Part shown: positions 34,076 through 46,303 of the stretch, in pieces
How the letters are laid out: every line of letters starts with the position of its first letter
How positions within the stretch are numbered: the first letter of the stretch is position 1
From: Phocoena phocoena
Lineage: Eukaryota > Chordata > Mammalia > Artiodactyla > Phocoenidae
Direction: 5' to 3'
Assembly (NCBI RefSeq): GCF_963924675.1
Contig: NW_027077445.1
Coordinates: 372,001 to 436,000 of the forward strand
Length of the DNA stretch: 64,000 nt
Translations under genes and position numbers: made by a program
The notes under the pieces: model-generated
Database searches by the model: none
What the model was told of the DNA's origin: nothing
Seen by the model: only the letters and a program-made list of their open reading frames with translations

Positions 34076-35821
34076 TTGGCCAAAAAGGGCGTATGCGTTT
34101 TTTCCTGAATATATTCAGGAAAAAACGCATATGCACTTTTTGGCCAACCAAGCAAGCCTGTAAAGGAAATCTGCACTAAAATGAAGTCTCACTGCCCCCC
34201 TGGCAAAAGGGTCATCTGAGAAAAGTGTAAAATCCAGAAAGGTAGGACAGGATATGGAGAAGAGGGAGCCTTGTTATGCTGATTGGCAGGATGTAAATTG
34301 CCAACAGCCACCCTGGAGAAGTGTATGGTGTTTCCTGAAACACGTAAGAAATAAAGGAACACAGCCTATTGCAATTGCACTTATGGTCCTCTTGCTTAGG
34401 GAAATTAAAATCAAAAACAGAGATCCACCCCAAAGTTTGGGACGGCTGTGTTCCCAAGAAGCTCGTCTACAGTACCAGGTAAATATCCCAGAAAGCAAAA
34501 AATGGATAAAGAAGTTGTGGCACGTACGTGCAATGCAATATCACTCAGCAATGAAATCTGTGTCATCAGGCCCGTAGCGGCATAGTGAGTGGATGCAGGT
34601 ACGGTGATTCTACGTGAACTACGTCACACAGAAATAGAAACATCATAAGATATCTCTAATACACGGAATGTAAACTTGACTACACATGAACAGAATTACA
34701 AAACAGAAAAGGGTCTCAAATTTACAAAACCAACTAGTGCTTGCTTATGGGGAAAGGTGCCTTGGGGTGCTGCATAAAACCAGAGACTGAAATTAGCACA
34801 GATAACATTCCATAAGCCAAATATGTAATAGACAAGACCTACTCCTTGCTCAACGAAATGGACTCAACACCACATATTCAACGCATAGGAATATACCTGA
34901 CTAGGAAGAATCTTAAAACCCACGGATTTATATGTCTCCGTAAGAGAATCAAGCGTGTGTACAGCGGCATAAACCCAGCAGTGAAAATCCGATAAATCCC
35001 ATTATCAAAATAAATTTCAAAAACAAAAAACAAAGACAGTGAAATAGAGAGCAATTCTTAAACAATTCACTCAGGGCATGTGATGCAACCGGGATTGACC
35101 ACATCTACACCCACAGCTGGTTGAGACATAAGGCTGGACACTTCAGGCTGATAGCATTGGTGAGTTTCGGTGAGCAAATGCAGACCCTTTGAAGTCATAC
35201 TGCATGGTACCCATTCCATGGGTCCCAACTCTCCAGGTTCAAGGGATTCTTCCTCCAGCTAAAACATGCATGGGAAACCCAGAGTATCGTCCACCGTGTG
35301 ATTGGGAAACGATTTAAAATGCATCTCAGTTTTCGTATCCTGGTCCTCGGGTTCACCATTCCAGATGCTTTACTAACACTCTCCCCGCTTGGAGAGTCAG
35401 TGCCTTTTACCTCCTCTTTGGCACAGCTTGCAATTTCTGTGGAAGATGAACAGGAATAGGGAGAACCAATGAGAGACTAGCTGTAGGTGTCTGCACGGGC
35501 AAATGTAACGCTCATTTCCCACCAGGAAGAGGAGGTAACCAAAGGCTCAGCGTGCCCTCCTGGAAACAGATTAGTGCCTGAAGCAATCCTGCGGTTTTGT
35601 GCTCAGCTCACAAGAAAGCGAGTTGAAGAAAGGAGCTCAGGGGCACTGTAATTCACAAACCTGCAGAGTTATAAATGACAGCTATCTTCCAAAAGTATAT
35701 TGAAGTAAGCCTGCGAAGGGGACTTGAATGCGGGTCAGAATTTCAGGAAAACGATTGCAGGGGTAGACTGGAAATGCCCAGAAAGCATAGGAAAAGAGGC
35801 AGAACGTCGAAAATGATGCAC
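34076..35821 (+). repeat. Satellite monomer M17 (copy of M14 to 34968)
   Basis: The open L1-derived frame (34254-34577) and hybrid palindrome match M14. After 34968 it switches to another variant (CGGCATAAACCCAGCAG), marking the end of the duplication. Confidence 0.97.
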
Positions 35822-37568
35822 TTGGCCAAAAAGGGCGTATGCGTTTTTTCCTGAATATATTCAGGAAAAAACGCATACGCCCTTTTTGGCCAACCAAGCA
35901 AGCCTGTAAAAGAAGTCTGCACTACAATGAAGTCTCACTGCCCCCCGGGCAAGAGGGCCATCTGAAAAAAGTCTAAAATCCAGAAAGGTAGGACAGGATA
36001 TGGAGAACAGGGAGCCTTGTTATGCTGATTGGCAGGATGTAAATTGCCAACAGGCACCCTGGAGAAGTGTATGGTGTTTCCTGAAACACATAAGAAATAA
36101 AGCAACACAGCCTATGGCAATTGCACTTATGGTCCTATTCCTTAGGGAAATTAAAATCAAAAACAGAGAGCCACCCCAAAGTTTGGGACGGGTGTGTTCC
36201 CAAGAAGCTCGTCTACAGTACCAGGTAAATATCCCAGAAAGCAAAAAATGGATAAAGAAGTTGGAGCACGTACGTGCAATGCAATATCACTCAGCAATGA
36301 AATCTGTGTCATCAGGCCCGTAGCGGCATAGTGAGTGCATGCAGGTACGGTCATTCTACGTGAACTACGTCACACAGAAAAAGTAACATCATAAGATATC
36401 ACTAATACACGGAATGTAAACTTGACTACACATGAACTGAATTACAAAACAGAACAGGGTCTCAAATTTAGAAAACCAACTAGTGCTTGCTTATGGGGAA
36501 AGGTGCCTTGGGGTGCTGCATAAAACCAGAGCCTGAAATTAGCACAGATAACATTCCATAAGCCAAATATGTAATAGACAAGACCTACTCCTTGCTCAAC
36601 GAAATGGACTCAACACCACATATTCAACGCCTAGGAATATACCTGACTAGGAAGAATCTTAAAACCCATGGATATATATATCTCCGTAAGAGAATCAAGC
36701 GTGTGTACAGCGGCTGAAACGCAGCAGTGAAAATCCGGTAAATCCCATTATCAAAATAAACTTCGAAAACAAAACAGAAAGACAGTGAAATAGACAGCAA
36801 TTCTTAAATAATTCACTCAGGGCATGTGATGCAACCGGGATTGACCACATCTACACCCAGAGCTGGTTGAGACATATGGCTGGACACTTCAGGCTGATAG
36901 CATTGGTGAGTTTTGGTGAGCAAATGCAGACCCTTTGAAGTCATACTGCATAGTACCTATTCCATGGGTCCCAACTCTTCAGGTTCAAGGGATTCTTCCT
37001 CCAGCTAAAACATGCATGGGAAACCCACAGTATGGTACACCGTGTGATTGGGAAACGATTTAAAATGCATCTCAGTTTTCGTATCCTGTTCCTCGGGTTC
37101 AGCATTCCAGATGATTTACTAACACTCTCCCTGCTTGGAGAGTCAGTGCCTTTAACCTCCTGTTTGGCACAGCTTGCAATTTCTGTGCAAGATGAACAGG
37201 ACTAGGGAGAACCAATGACAGACTAGCTGTAGGTGTCTGCACAGGCAAATGTAACGCTCATTTCCCACCAGGAAGAGGAATTAACCAAAGGCTCAGCGTG
37301 CCCTGCCGGAAACAGATTAGGGCCTGAAGCAATCCAGCGGTTTTGTGCCCAGCTCACAAGAAAGCGAGTTGAAGAAAGGAGCTCAGGGGCACTGTAATTC
37401 ACAAACCTGCAGAGTTATAAATGACAGCTATCCTCCAAAAATATATTGAAGTAAGCCTGCGAAGGGGACTTGAAAGCGGGGCAGAATTTCAGGAAAACGA
37501 TTGCAGGAGGTAGACTGGAATTGCCCTGAAAGCATAGGAAAAGAGGCAGAACGTCGACAATGATGTAC
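35822..37568 (+). repeat. Satellite monomer M18 (1747 bp)
   Basis: The palindrome is perfect. The L1-derived frame is open (36000-36323) with GGTCCTATTCCTTAGG near 36130. This CCTTAGG form recurs in M27 and M32. Confidence 0.97.
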
Positions 37569-37640
37569 TTGGCCAAAAAGGGCGTATGCGTTTTTTCCTG
37601 AATATATTCAGGAAAAAACGCATACGCCCTTTTTGGCCAA
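37569..37640. repeat. 72-bp perfect palindrome of the reference monomer
   Basis: Thirty-six bases beginning TTGGCCAAAAAGGGCGTATG are followed, without a spacer, by their exact reverse complement; the centre is GAATATATTC. The first mismatching pair lies just outside (C on both sides). Such a sequence can form a cruciform in DNA or a 36-bp hairpin in RNA from either strand. The same element is perfect in M3, M5, M6, M8, M13, M16, M18-M21 and M26, and has one to several mismatches elsewhere. Confidence 0.98.
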
Positions 37641-37651
37641 CCAAGCAAGCC

Positions 37652-38529
37652 TGTAAAGGAAATCTGCACTACAATGAAGTCTCACTGCCCCCCGGGCAAA
37701 AGGGCCATCTGAAAAAAGTGTAAAATCCAGAAAGGTAGGACAGGATATGGAGAACAGGGAGCCTTGTTATGCTGATTGGCAGGATGTAAATTGCCAGCAG
37801 CCACCATGGAGAAGTGTATGGTGTTTCTTGAAACACGTAAGAAACAAAGCAACACAGCCTATGGCACTTACACATATGGTCCTATAGCTTACGGAAATTA
37901 AAATCAAAAACAGACAGCCACCCCAAAATTTGGGACGGCTGTGTTCACAAGAAGCTCGTCTACAGTATCAGGTAAATATCCCAGAAAGCAAAAAATGGAT
38001 AAAGAAGTTGTGGCACGTACGTACAATGCAGTATCACTCAGCAATGAAATCTGTGTCATCAGGCCCGTAGCGGCATAGTGAGTGGATGTAGGTACGGTGA
38101 TTCTACGTGAACTACGTCACACAGAAAAAGAAACATCATAAGTTATCACTAATACACGGAATGTAAACTTGATTACACATTAACTGAATTACAAAACAGA
38201 ACAGGGTCTCAAATTTAGAAAACCAACTAGTGCTTGCTTATGGGAAAAGGTGCCTTGGGGTGCTGCATAAAACCAGAGACTGAAATTAGCACAGATAACT
38301 TTCCATAAGCCAAATATGTAATAGACAAGACCTACTCCTTGCTCAACGAAATGGACCCAACACCACATATTCAACGCCTAGGAATATACCTGACTAGGAA
38401 GAATCTTAAAACCCATGGATATATAAGTCTCCGTAAGAGAATCAAGCGTGTGTACAGCGGCCGAAACGCAGCAGTGAAAATCCGATAAATCCCATTATCA
38501 AAATAAATTTCGAAAACAAAACACAAACA
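37652..38529 (+). mobile_element. L1-derived segment of the reference monomer
   Basis: Order and landmarks follow an L1 3' end: GGAAATCTGCACTACAATGA (ORF2, near 37658), GGGCCATCTGAAAAAAGTG, GGATGTAAATTGCC, AAAAAATGGATAAAGAAGTT (37989-38008), ATCACTCAGCAATGAAAT, a 3' UTR with ACAAGACCTACTCCTTGCTC (38326-38345), then AATAAA at 38502-38507 and an A-rich end. L1 ORF2 and 3' UTR function is lost; the segment now serves as satellite sequence. The L1 reference is from memory. Confidence 0.9.
38112..38120 (-). promoter_or_regulatory. CRE/ATF-like site in the monomer (speculative)
   Basis: The minus strand reads GTGACGTAG, close to the ATF/CREB core TGACGTMA. It lies in the L1-derived part and recurs in nearly every monomer, as expected of any monomer base. 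No evidence of binding. Confidence 0.15.
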
Positions 38530-39315
38530 CAGTGAAATAGAGAGCAATTCTTAAATAATTCACACATGGCATGTGATGCAACCGGGATTTACAACATCTA
38601 CACCGAGAGCTGGTTGAGACATAAGGCTGGACACTTCAGGCTGATAGCATTGGTGAGTTTTGGTGAGCAAATGCAGACCCTTTGAAGTCATACTGCATGG
38701 TACCCATTCCATGGGTCCCAACTCTCCAGGTTCAAGGCATTCTTCCTCCAGCTAAAACATGCATGGGAAACCCAGAGTATCGTCCACCGTGTGATTGGGA
38801 AACGATTTAAAATGCATCTCAATTTTCGTATCCTGGTCCTCGGGTTCACCATTCCAGATGCTTTACTAACACTCTCCCCGCTTGGAGAGTCAGTGCCTTT
38901 AACCTCCTGTTTGGCACAGCTTGCAATTTCTGTGCAAGATGAACAGGAATAGGGAGAACCAATGAGAGACTAGCTGTAGGTGTCTGCACGGGCAAATGTA
39001 ACGCTCATTGCCGACCAGGAAGAGGAATTAAACAAAGTCTCAGCGTGCCCTGCTGAAAACAGATTAGGGCCTGAAGCAATCCTGCGGTTTTGTGCCCAGC
39101 TCACAAGAAAGCGAGTTGAAGAAAGGAGCTCAGGGGCACTGTAATTCACAAACCTGCAGAGTTATAAATGACAGCTATCCTCCAAAAATATATTGAAGTA
39201 AGCCTGCGAAGGGGACTTGAAAGCGGGGCAGAATTTCAGGAAAACGATTGCAGGGGGTAGACTGGAATTGCCCTGAAAGCATAGGAAAAGAGGCAGAACG
39301 TCGACAATGATGCAC
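38530..39315 (+). repeat. Spacer segment of the reference monomer, origin unknown
   Basis: About 787 bases between the L1 A-rich end and the next palindrome, with no family I can name. Landmarks are CATGCATGGGAAACCCAGAG (38758-38777), GGGTTCACCATTCCAGATGC (38842-38861) and AATGAGAGACTAGCTGTAGG (38961-38980). The diverged copy at 5371-6149 has LTR-like features. Antisense open stretches here are incidental. Confidence 0.85.
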
Positions 39316-41062
39316 TTGGCCAAAAAGGGCGTATGCGTTTTTTCCTGAATATATTCAGGAAAAAACGCATACGCCCTTTTTGGCCAACCAAGCAAGCCTG
39401 TAAAGGAAATCTGCACTACAATGATGTCTCACTGCCCCCCGGGCAAAAGGGCCATCTGAAAAAAGTGTAAAATCCAGAAAGGTAGGACAGGATATGGAGA
39501 AGAGGCAGCATTGTTATGCTGTTTGGCAGGATGTAAATTGCCAGCAGCCACCCTGGAGAAGTGTATGTTGTTTCCTGAAACACGTAAGAAACAAAGCAAC
39601 ACAGCCTATGGCACTTCCACTTATGGTCCTATAGCTTACGGAAATTAAAATCAAAAACAGACAGCCACCCCAATATTTGGGACGGCTGTGTTCACAAGAA
39701 CCTCGGCTACAGTATCAGGTAAATATCCCAGAAAGCAAAAAATGGATAAAGAAGTTGTGGCACGTACGTACAATGCAATATCACTCAGCAATGAAATCTG
39801 TGTCATCAGGCCCGTAGTGGCATAGTGAGTGGATGCAGGTACGGTGATTCTACGTGAACTACGTCACACAGAAAAAGAAACATCATAAGGTATCACTAAT
39901 ACACAGAATGTAAACTTGACTACACATGAACTGAATTACAAAACAGAACAGGGTCTCAAATTTAGAAAACCAACTAGTGCTTGCTTATGGGGAAAGGTGC
40001 CTTGGGGTGCTTCATAAAACCAGAGACTGAAATTAGCACAGATAACTTTCCATAAGCCAAATATGTAATAGACAATATCTACTCCTTGCTCAACGAAATG
40101 GACCCAACACCACATATTCAGCGCCTAGGAATATACCTGACTAGGAAGAATCTTAAAACCCATGGATATATATGTCTCCGTAAGAGAATCACGCGTGTGT
40201 ACAGCGGCCGAAAGTCAGCAGTGAAAATCCGATAAATCCCATTATCAAACTAAATTTCGAAAACAAAACACAAAGACAGTGAAATAGAGAGCAATTCTTA
40301 AATAATTCACTCAGGGCATGTGATGCAACCGGGATGGACCACATCTACACCCAGAGCTGGTTGAGACATAAGGCTGGACACTTCAGGCTGATAGCATTGG
40401 TGAGTTTCGGTGAGCAAATGCAGACCCTTTCAAGTCATACTGCATGGTACATATTCCATGGGTCCCAACTCTTCAGGTTCAAGGGATTCTTCCTCCAGCT
40501 AAAACATGCATGGGAAACCCACAGTATGGTCCACCGTGTGATTGGGAAACGATTTAAAATGCATCTCAGTTTTCGTATCCTGGTCCTCGGGTTCACCATT
40601 CTAGATGCTTTACTAACACTCTCCCTGCTTGGAGAGTCAGTGCCTTTAACCTCCTGTTTGGCACAGCTTGCAATGTCTGTGCAAGATGAACAGGAATAGG
40701 GAGAACCAATGAGAGACTAGCTGTAGGTGTCTGCACGGGCAAATGTAACGCTCATTTCCCACCAGGAAGAGGAATTAACCAAAGGCTCAGTGTGCCCTGC
40801 CGGAAACAAATCAGGGCCTGAAACAATCCTGCGGTTTTGTGCCCAGCTCACAAGAAAGCGAGTTGAAGAAAGGAGCTCAGGGACACTGTAATTCACAAAC
40901 CTGCAGAGTTATAAATGACAGCTATCCTCCAAAAATATATTGAAGTAAGCCTGCGAAGGGGACTTGAAAGCGGGGCAGAATTTCAGGAAAACGATTGCAG
41001 GGGGTAGACTGGAATTGCCCTGAAAGCATAGGAAAAGAGGCAGAACGTCGACAATGATGCAC
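39316..41062 (+). repeat. Satellite monomer M20 (1747 bp)
   Basis: The palindrome is perfect and the L1-derived frame is closed. The A-rich L1 end is altered (ATCAAACTAAAT near 40244, losing AATAAA). The spacer gives a chance open frame (40334-40699). Confidence 0.97.
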
Positions 41063-42809
41063 TTGGCCAAAAAGGGCGTATGCGTTTTTTCCTGAATATA
41101 TTCAGGAAAAAACGCATACGCCCTTTTTGGCCAAGCAAGCAAGCCTGTAAAGGAAATCTGCACTACAATGAAGTCTCACTGCCCCCTGGGCAAAAGGGCC
41201 ATCTGAAAAAAGTGTAAAATCCAGAAAGGTAGGACAGGATATGGAGATCAGGGAGCATTGTTATGCTGATTGGCAGGATGTAAATTGCCAGCAGCCACCC
41301 TGGAGAAGTGTATGGTGTTTCCTGAAACACGTAAGAAACAAAGCAACACAGCCTATGGCACTTCCACTTATGGTCCTATAACTTACGGAAATTAAAATCA
41401 AAAACAGAGAGCCACCCCAATATTTGGGACGGCTGTGTTCACAAGAAGCTCGTCAACAGTATCAGGTAAATATCCCAGAAAGCAAAAAATGGATAAAGAA
41501 GTTGTGGCACGTACGTACAATGCAATATCACTCAGCAATGAAATCTGTGTCATCAGGCCCGTAGCGGCATAGTGAGTGGATGCAGGTACGGTGATTCTAC
41601 GTGAACTACGTCACACAGAAAAAGAAACATCATAAGATATCACTAATACACGGAATGTAAACTTGACCACACATGAACTGAATTAGAAAACAAAACAGGG
41701 TCTCAAATTTAGAAAACCAACTAGTGCTTGCTTATGGGGAAAGGTGCCTTGGGGTGCTGCATAAAACCAGAGACTGAAATTAGCACAGATAACTTTCCAT
41801 AAGCCAAATATATAATAGACAAGACCTACTCCTTGCCCAACGAAGTGGACTCAATACCACATATTCAACGCCTAGGAATATACATGACTAAGAAGAATCT
41901 TAAAACCCATGGATATATATGTTTCCGTAAGAGAATCAAGCGTGTGTACAGCGGCCGAAACGCAGCAGTGAAAATCCGATAAATCCCATTATCAAAATAA
42001 ATTTCGAAAACAAAACACAAAGACAGTGAAATAGGGAGCAATTCTTAAATAATTCACTCAGGGCATGTGATGCAACAGGGATTGACCACATCTACACCCA
42101 GAGCTGGTTGAGACATAAGGCTGGACACTTCAGGCTGATAGCATTGGTGAGTTTCGGTGAGCAAATGCAGACCCTTTGAAGTCATACTGCCTGGTACCCA
42201 TTCCATGGGTCCCAACTCTCCAGGTTCAAGGGATTCTTCCTCCAGCTAAAACATGCATGGGAAACCCAGAGTATCGTCCACCATGTGATTGGGAAACGAT
42301 TTAAAATGCATCTCAGTATTCGTATCCTAGTCCTCGGGTTCACCATTCCAGATGCTTTACTAACACTCTCCCCGCTTGGAGAGTCTGTGCCTTTAATCTC
42401 CACTTTGGCACAGCTTGCAATTTCTGTGCAAGATGAACAGGAATAGGGAGAACCAATGAGAGACTAGCTGTAGGTGTCTGCACGGGCAAATGTAACGCTC
42501 ATTGCCCACCAGGAAGAGGAATTAAACAAAGGCTCAGTGTGCCCTGCTGGAAACAGATTAGGGCCTGAAGCAATCCTGCGGTTTTGTGCCCAGCTCACAA
42601 GAAAGCGAGTTGAAGAAACGAGCTCAGGGGCACTGTAATTCACAAACCTGCAGAGTTATAAATGACAGCTATCCTCCAAAAATATATTGAAGTAAGCCTG
42701 CGAAGGGGACTTGAAAGCGGGGCAGAATTTCAGGAAACCGATTGCAGGGGGTAGACTGGAATTGCCCTGAAAGCATAGGAAAAGAGGCAGAACGTCGACA
42801 ATGATGCAC
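41063..42809 (+). repeat. Satellite monomer M21 (1747 bp)
   Basis: The palindrome is perfect, with private GGCCAAGCAAGC after the right arm. The L1-derived frame is closed by TAA near 41380. The spacer has CTTTAATCTCCACTTTGG near 42391. Confidence 0.97.
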
Positions 42810-44557
42810 TTGGCCAAAAATGGCGTATGCGTTTTTTCCTGAATATATTCAGGAAAAAACGCATACGCCCTTTTTTGCCAACCAAGCAAGCCTGTAAAGG
42901 AAATCTGCACTACAATGAAATCTCACTGCCCCCCCGGTCAAAAGGGCCATCTGAAAAAAGTGTAAAATCCAGAAAGGTAGGACAGGATATGGAGAACAGG
43001 GAGCGTTGTTATGCTGATTGGCAGGATGTAAATTGCCAACAGCCACCCTGGAGAAGTGTATGGTGTTTCCTGAAACACGTAAGAAATAAAGCAACACAGC
43101 CTATGGCAATTGCATTTATGGTCCTATTGTTTAGGGAAATTAAAATCAAAAACAGAGAGCCACCCCAAAGTTTGGGACGGCTGTGTTCCCAGGAAGCTCG
43201 TCTACAGTACCAGGTAAATATCCCAGAAAGCAAAAAATGGATAAAGAAGTTGTGGCACGTACGTGCAATGCAATATCACTCAGCAATGAAATCTGTGTCA
43301 TCAGGCCCGTAGCGGCATAGTGAGTGGATGCAGGTACGGTGATTCTACGTGAACTACGTCACACAGAAAAAGAAACATCATAAGATATCACTAATAGACG
43401 GAATGTAAACTTGAATACCCATGAACTGAATTACAAAACAGAACAGGTTCTCAAATTTAGAAACCCAACTAGTGCTTGCTTATGGGGAAAGGTGCCTTGG
43501 GGTGCTGCATAAAACCAGAGACTGAAATTAGCACAGATAACATTCCATAAGCCAAATATGTAATAGACAAGACGTACTCCTGGCTCAACGAAATGGACTC
43601 AACACCACATATTCAACGCCTAGGAATATACCTGACTAGGAAGAATCTTAAAACCCATGGATATATATGTCTCCGTAAGAGAATCAAGCGTGTGTACAGC
43701 GGGCGAAACGCAGCAGTGAAAATCCGATAAATCCCATTAACAAAATAAATTTCGAAAACAAAACACAAAGACAGTGAAATAGAGAGCAATTCTTAAATAA
43801 TTCACTCAGGGCATGTGATGCAACCGGGATTGACCACATCTACACCCAGAGCTGGTTGAGACATAAGGCTGGACACTTCAGGCTGTTAGCATTGGTGAGT
43901 TTCGGTGAGCAAATGCAGACCCTTTGAAGTCATACTGCATGGTACCCATTCCATGGGTCCCAACTCTCCAGGTTCAAGGGATTCTTCCTCCAGCTAAAAC
44001 ATGCATGGGAAACACAGAGTATCATCCACCGTGTGATTGGGAAACGATTTAAAATGCATCTCAGTTTTCGTATCCTGGTCCTCGGGTTCACCATTCCAGA
44101 TGCTTTACTAACACTCTCCCCGCTTGGAAGGTCAGTGCCTTTAACCTCCTCTTTGGCACAGCTTGCAATTTCTGTGCAAGATGAACAGGAATAGGGAGAA
44201 CCAATGAGAGACTAGCTGTAGGTGTCTGCACGGGCAAATGTAACGCTCATTTCCCACCAGGAAGAGGAATTAAACAAAGGCTCAGCGTGCCCTGCTGAAA
44301 ACAGATTAGGGCCTGAAGCAATCCTGCGGTTTTGTGCCCAGCTCACAAGAAAGGGAGTTGAAGAAAGGAGCTCAGGGGCACTGTAATTCACAAACCTGCA
44401 GAGTTATAAATGACAGCTATCCTCCAAAAATATATTGAAGTAAGCCTGCGAAGGGGACTTGAAAGCGGGGCAGAATTTCAGGAAAACAATTGCAGGGGGT
44501 AGACTGGAATTGCCCTGAAAGCATAGGAAAAGAGGCAGAACGTCGACAATGATGCAC
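42810..44557 (+). repeat. Satellite monomer M22 (1748 bp)
   Basis: The palindrome has mismatches (AAAAATGGCG left, CCTTTTTTGCC right). It carries the longest L1-derived open frame in the window, listed separately. An extra C sits in the CCCCCCC run near 42930. Confidence 0.97.
42827..43312 (+). pseudogene. Longest L1 ORF2-derived frame in the array (161 codons)
   Basis: The frame runs from the palindrome to the end of the ORF2-derived part. Residues VNCQQPPWRSVWCFLK and KKWIKKLWHVRAMQYHSAMK align, in one frame, with the C-terminal tryptophan-rich and EWIKK..YYSA regions of L1 ORF2p. The upstream cysteines of the ORF2p C-terminal motif are replaced. It has no endonuclease or reverse transcriptase domain. 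A shorter 107-codon version is open in M3, M6, M9, M11, M14, M17, M18, M24 and M30 and closed in the rest. I regard it as residual coding capacity, not a gene. Confidence 0.7.
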
Positions 44558-46303
44558 TTGGCCAAAAAGGGATTATGCGTTTTTTCCTGAATATATTCAG
44601 GAAAAAACGCATACGCACTTTTTGGCCAACCAAGCAAGCCTGTAAAGGAAATCTGCACTACAATGAAGTCTCACTGCCCCCCGGGCAAAACAGCCATCTG
44701 AAAATAGTGTAAAATCCAGAAAGGTAGGACAGGATATGGAGAACAGGGAGCCTTGTTTTGCTGATTGTCAGGATGTAAATTGCCAGCAGCCACCCTGGAG
44801 AAGTGTATGGTTTTCCTGAAACACGTAAGAAACAAAGCAACACAGCCTATGGCACTTCCACTTATGGTCCAATAGCTTACGGAAATTAAAATCAAAAACA
44901 GACAGCCACCCCAATATTTGGGACGGCTGTGTTCACAAGAAGCTCGTCTACAGTTTCAGGTAAATATCCCAGAAAGCAAAAAATGGATAAAGAAGTTGTG
45001 GCACGTACATACAATGCAATATCACTCAGCAATGAAATCTGTGTCATCAGGCCCGTAGCGGCATAGTGAGTGGATGCAGGTACGGTGATTCTACGTGAAC
45101 TACGTCACACAGAAAAAGAAACATCATAAGATATCACTAATACACGGAATGTAAACTTGACTACACATCAACTGAATTACAAACCAGAACATGGTCTCAA
45201 ATTTAGAAAACCAACTAGTGCTTGCTTATGGGGAAAGGTGCCTTGGGGTGCTGCATAAAACCAGAGACTGAAATTAGCACAGATAACTTCAATTAAGCCA
45301 AATATGTAATAGACAAGACCTACCCCTTGCAAAACGAAATGGACCCAACACCACATATTCAACGCCTAGGAATATACCTGACTAGGAAGAATCTTAAAAC
45401 CCATGGATATATATGTCTCCATAAGAGAATCAAGCGTGTGTACAGCGGCCGAAACGCAGCAGTGAAAATCCGATAAATCCCATTATCAAAATAAATTTCG
45501 AAAACAAAACACAAAGACAGTGAAATAGAGACCAATTCTTAAATAATTCACTCAGGGCATGTGACGCAACCGGGATTGACCACATCTACACCCAGAGCTG
45601 GTTGACACATAAGGCTGGACACTTCAGGCTGATAGCATTGGTGAGTTTCGGTGAGCAAATGCAGACCCTTTGAAGTCATACTGCATGGTACCCATTCCAT
45701 GGGTCCCAACTCTCCAGGTTCAAGGGATTCTTCCTCCAGCTAAAACATGCATTGGAAACCCAGAGTATCGTCCACCGTGTGATTGGGAAATGATTTAAAA
45801 TGCATCTAAGTTTTCGTATCCTGGTCCTCGTGTTCACCATTCCAGATGCTTTACTAACACTCTCCCCGCTTGGAGAGTCAGTGCCTTTAACCTCCTCTTT
45901 GGCACAGCTTGCAATTTCTGTGCAAGATGAACAGGAATAGGGAGAACCAATGAGAGACTAGCTGTAGGTGTCTGCACGGGCAAATGTAACGCTCATTGCC
46001 TACCAGGAAGAGGAATTAAAGAAAGGCTCAGTGTGCCCTGCTGGAAACAGATTAGGGCCTGAAGCAATCCTGTGGTTTTGTGCCCAGCTCACAAGAAAGC
46101 GAGTTGAAGAAAGGAGCTCAGGGGCACTGTAATTCACAAACCTGCAGAGTTATAAATGACAGCTATCCTCCAAAAATATATTGAAGTAAGCCTGCGAAGG
46201 GGAATTGAAAGTGGGGCAGAATTTCAGGAAAACGATTGCAGGGGGTAGACTGGAATTGCCCTGAAAGCATAGGAAAAGAGACACAACGTCGACAATGATG
46301 CAC
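44558..46303 (+). repeat. Satellite monomer M23 (1746 bp)
   Basis: Hybrid palindrome: left GGGATTATGCG, right CGCATACGCACTT. One base is missing in TATGGTTTTCCTG near 44807, shifting the L1-derived frame. Confidence 0.97.

Larger units (their letters stand above)
29690..34928 (+). repeat. 5239-bp trimer duplication, second copy
   Basis: By eye it differs from 24451-29689 at two positions: 30778 is C where 25539 is T, and 34783 is G where 29544 is C. I did not align every base. Identity to the start of the unit continues to 34968, so the exchange point lies within a shared 40-base window (29690-29729, equal to 24451-24490 and 34929-34968). Confidence 0.95.
37569..39315 (+). repeat. Satellite monomer M19 (reference monomer, 1747 bp)
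   Basis: Chosen as reference because it is close to the common form: palindrome 37569-37640, L1-derived part about 37652-38529, spacer about 38530-39315. The L1-derived frame has a TAG near 37885. Confidence 0.97.

Noticed and set aside
40334..40699. 121-codon plus-strand frame in the M20 spacer
   Set aside because: It is open only because of private substitutions (ATGGACC near 40334 and others); equivalent stretches in other monomers are interrupted.
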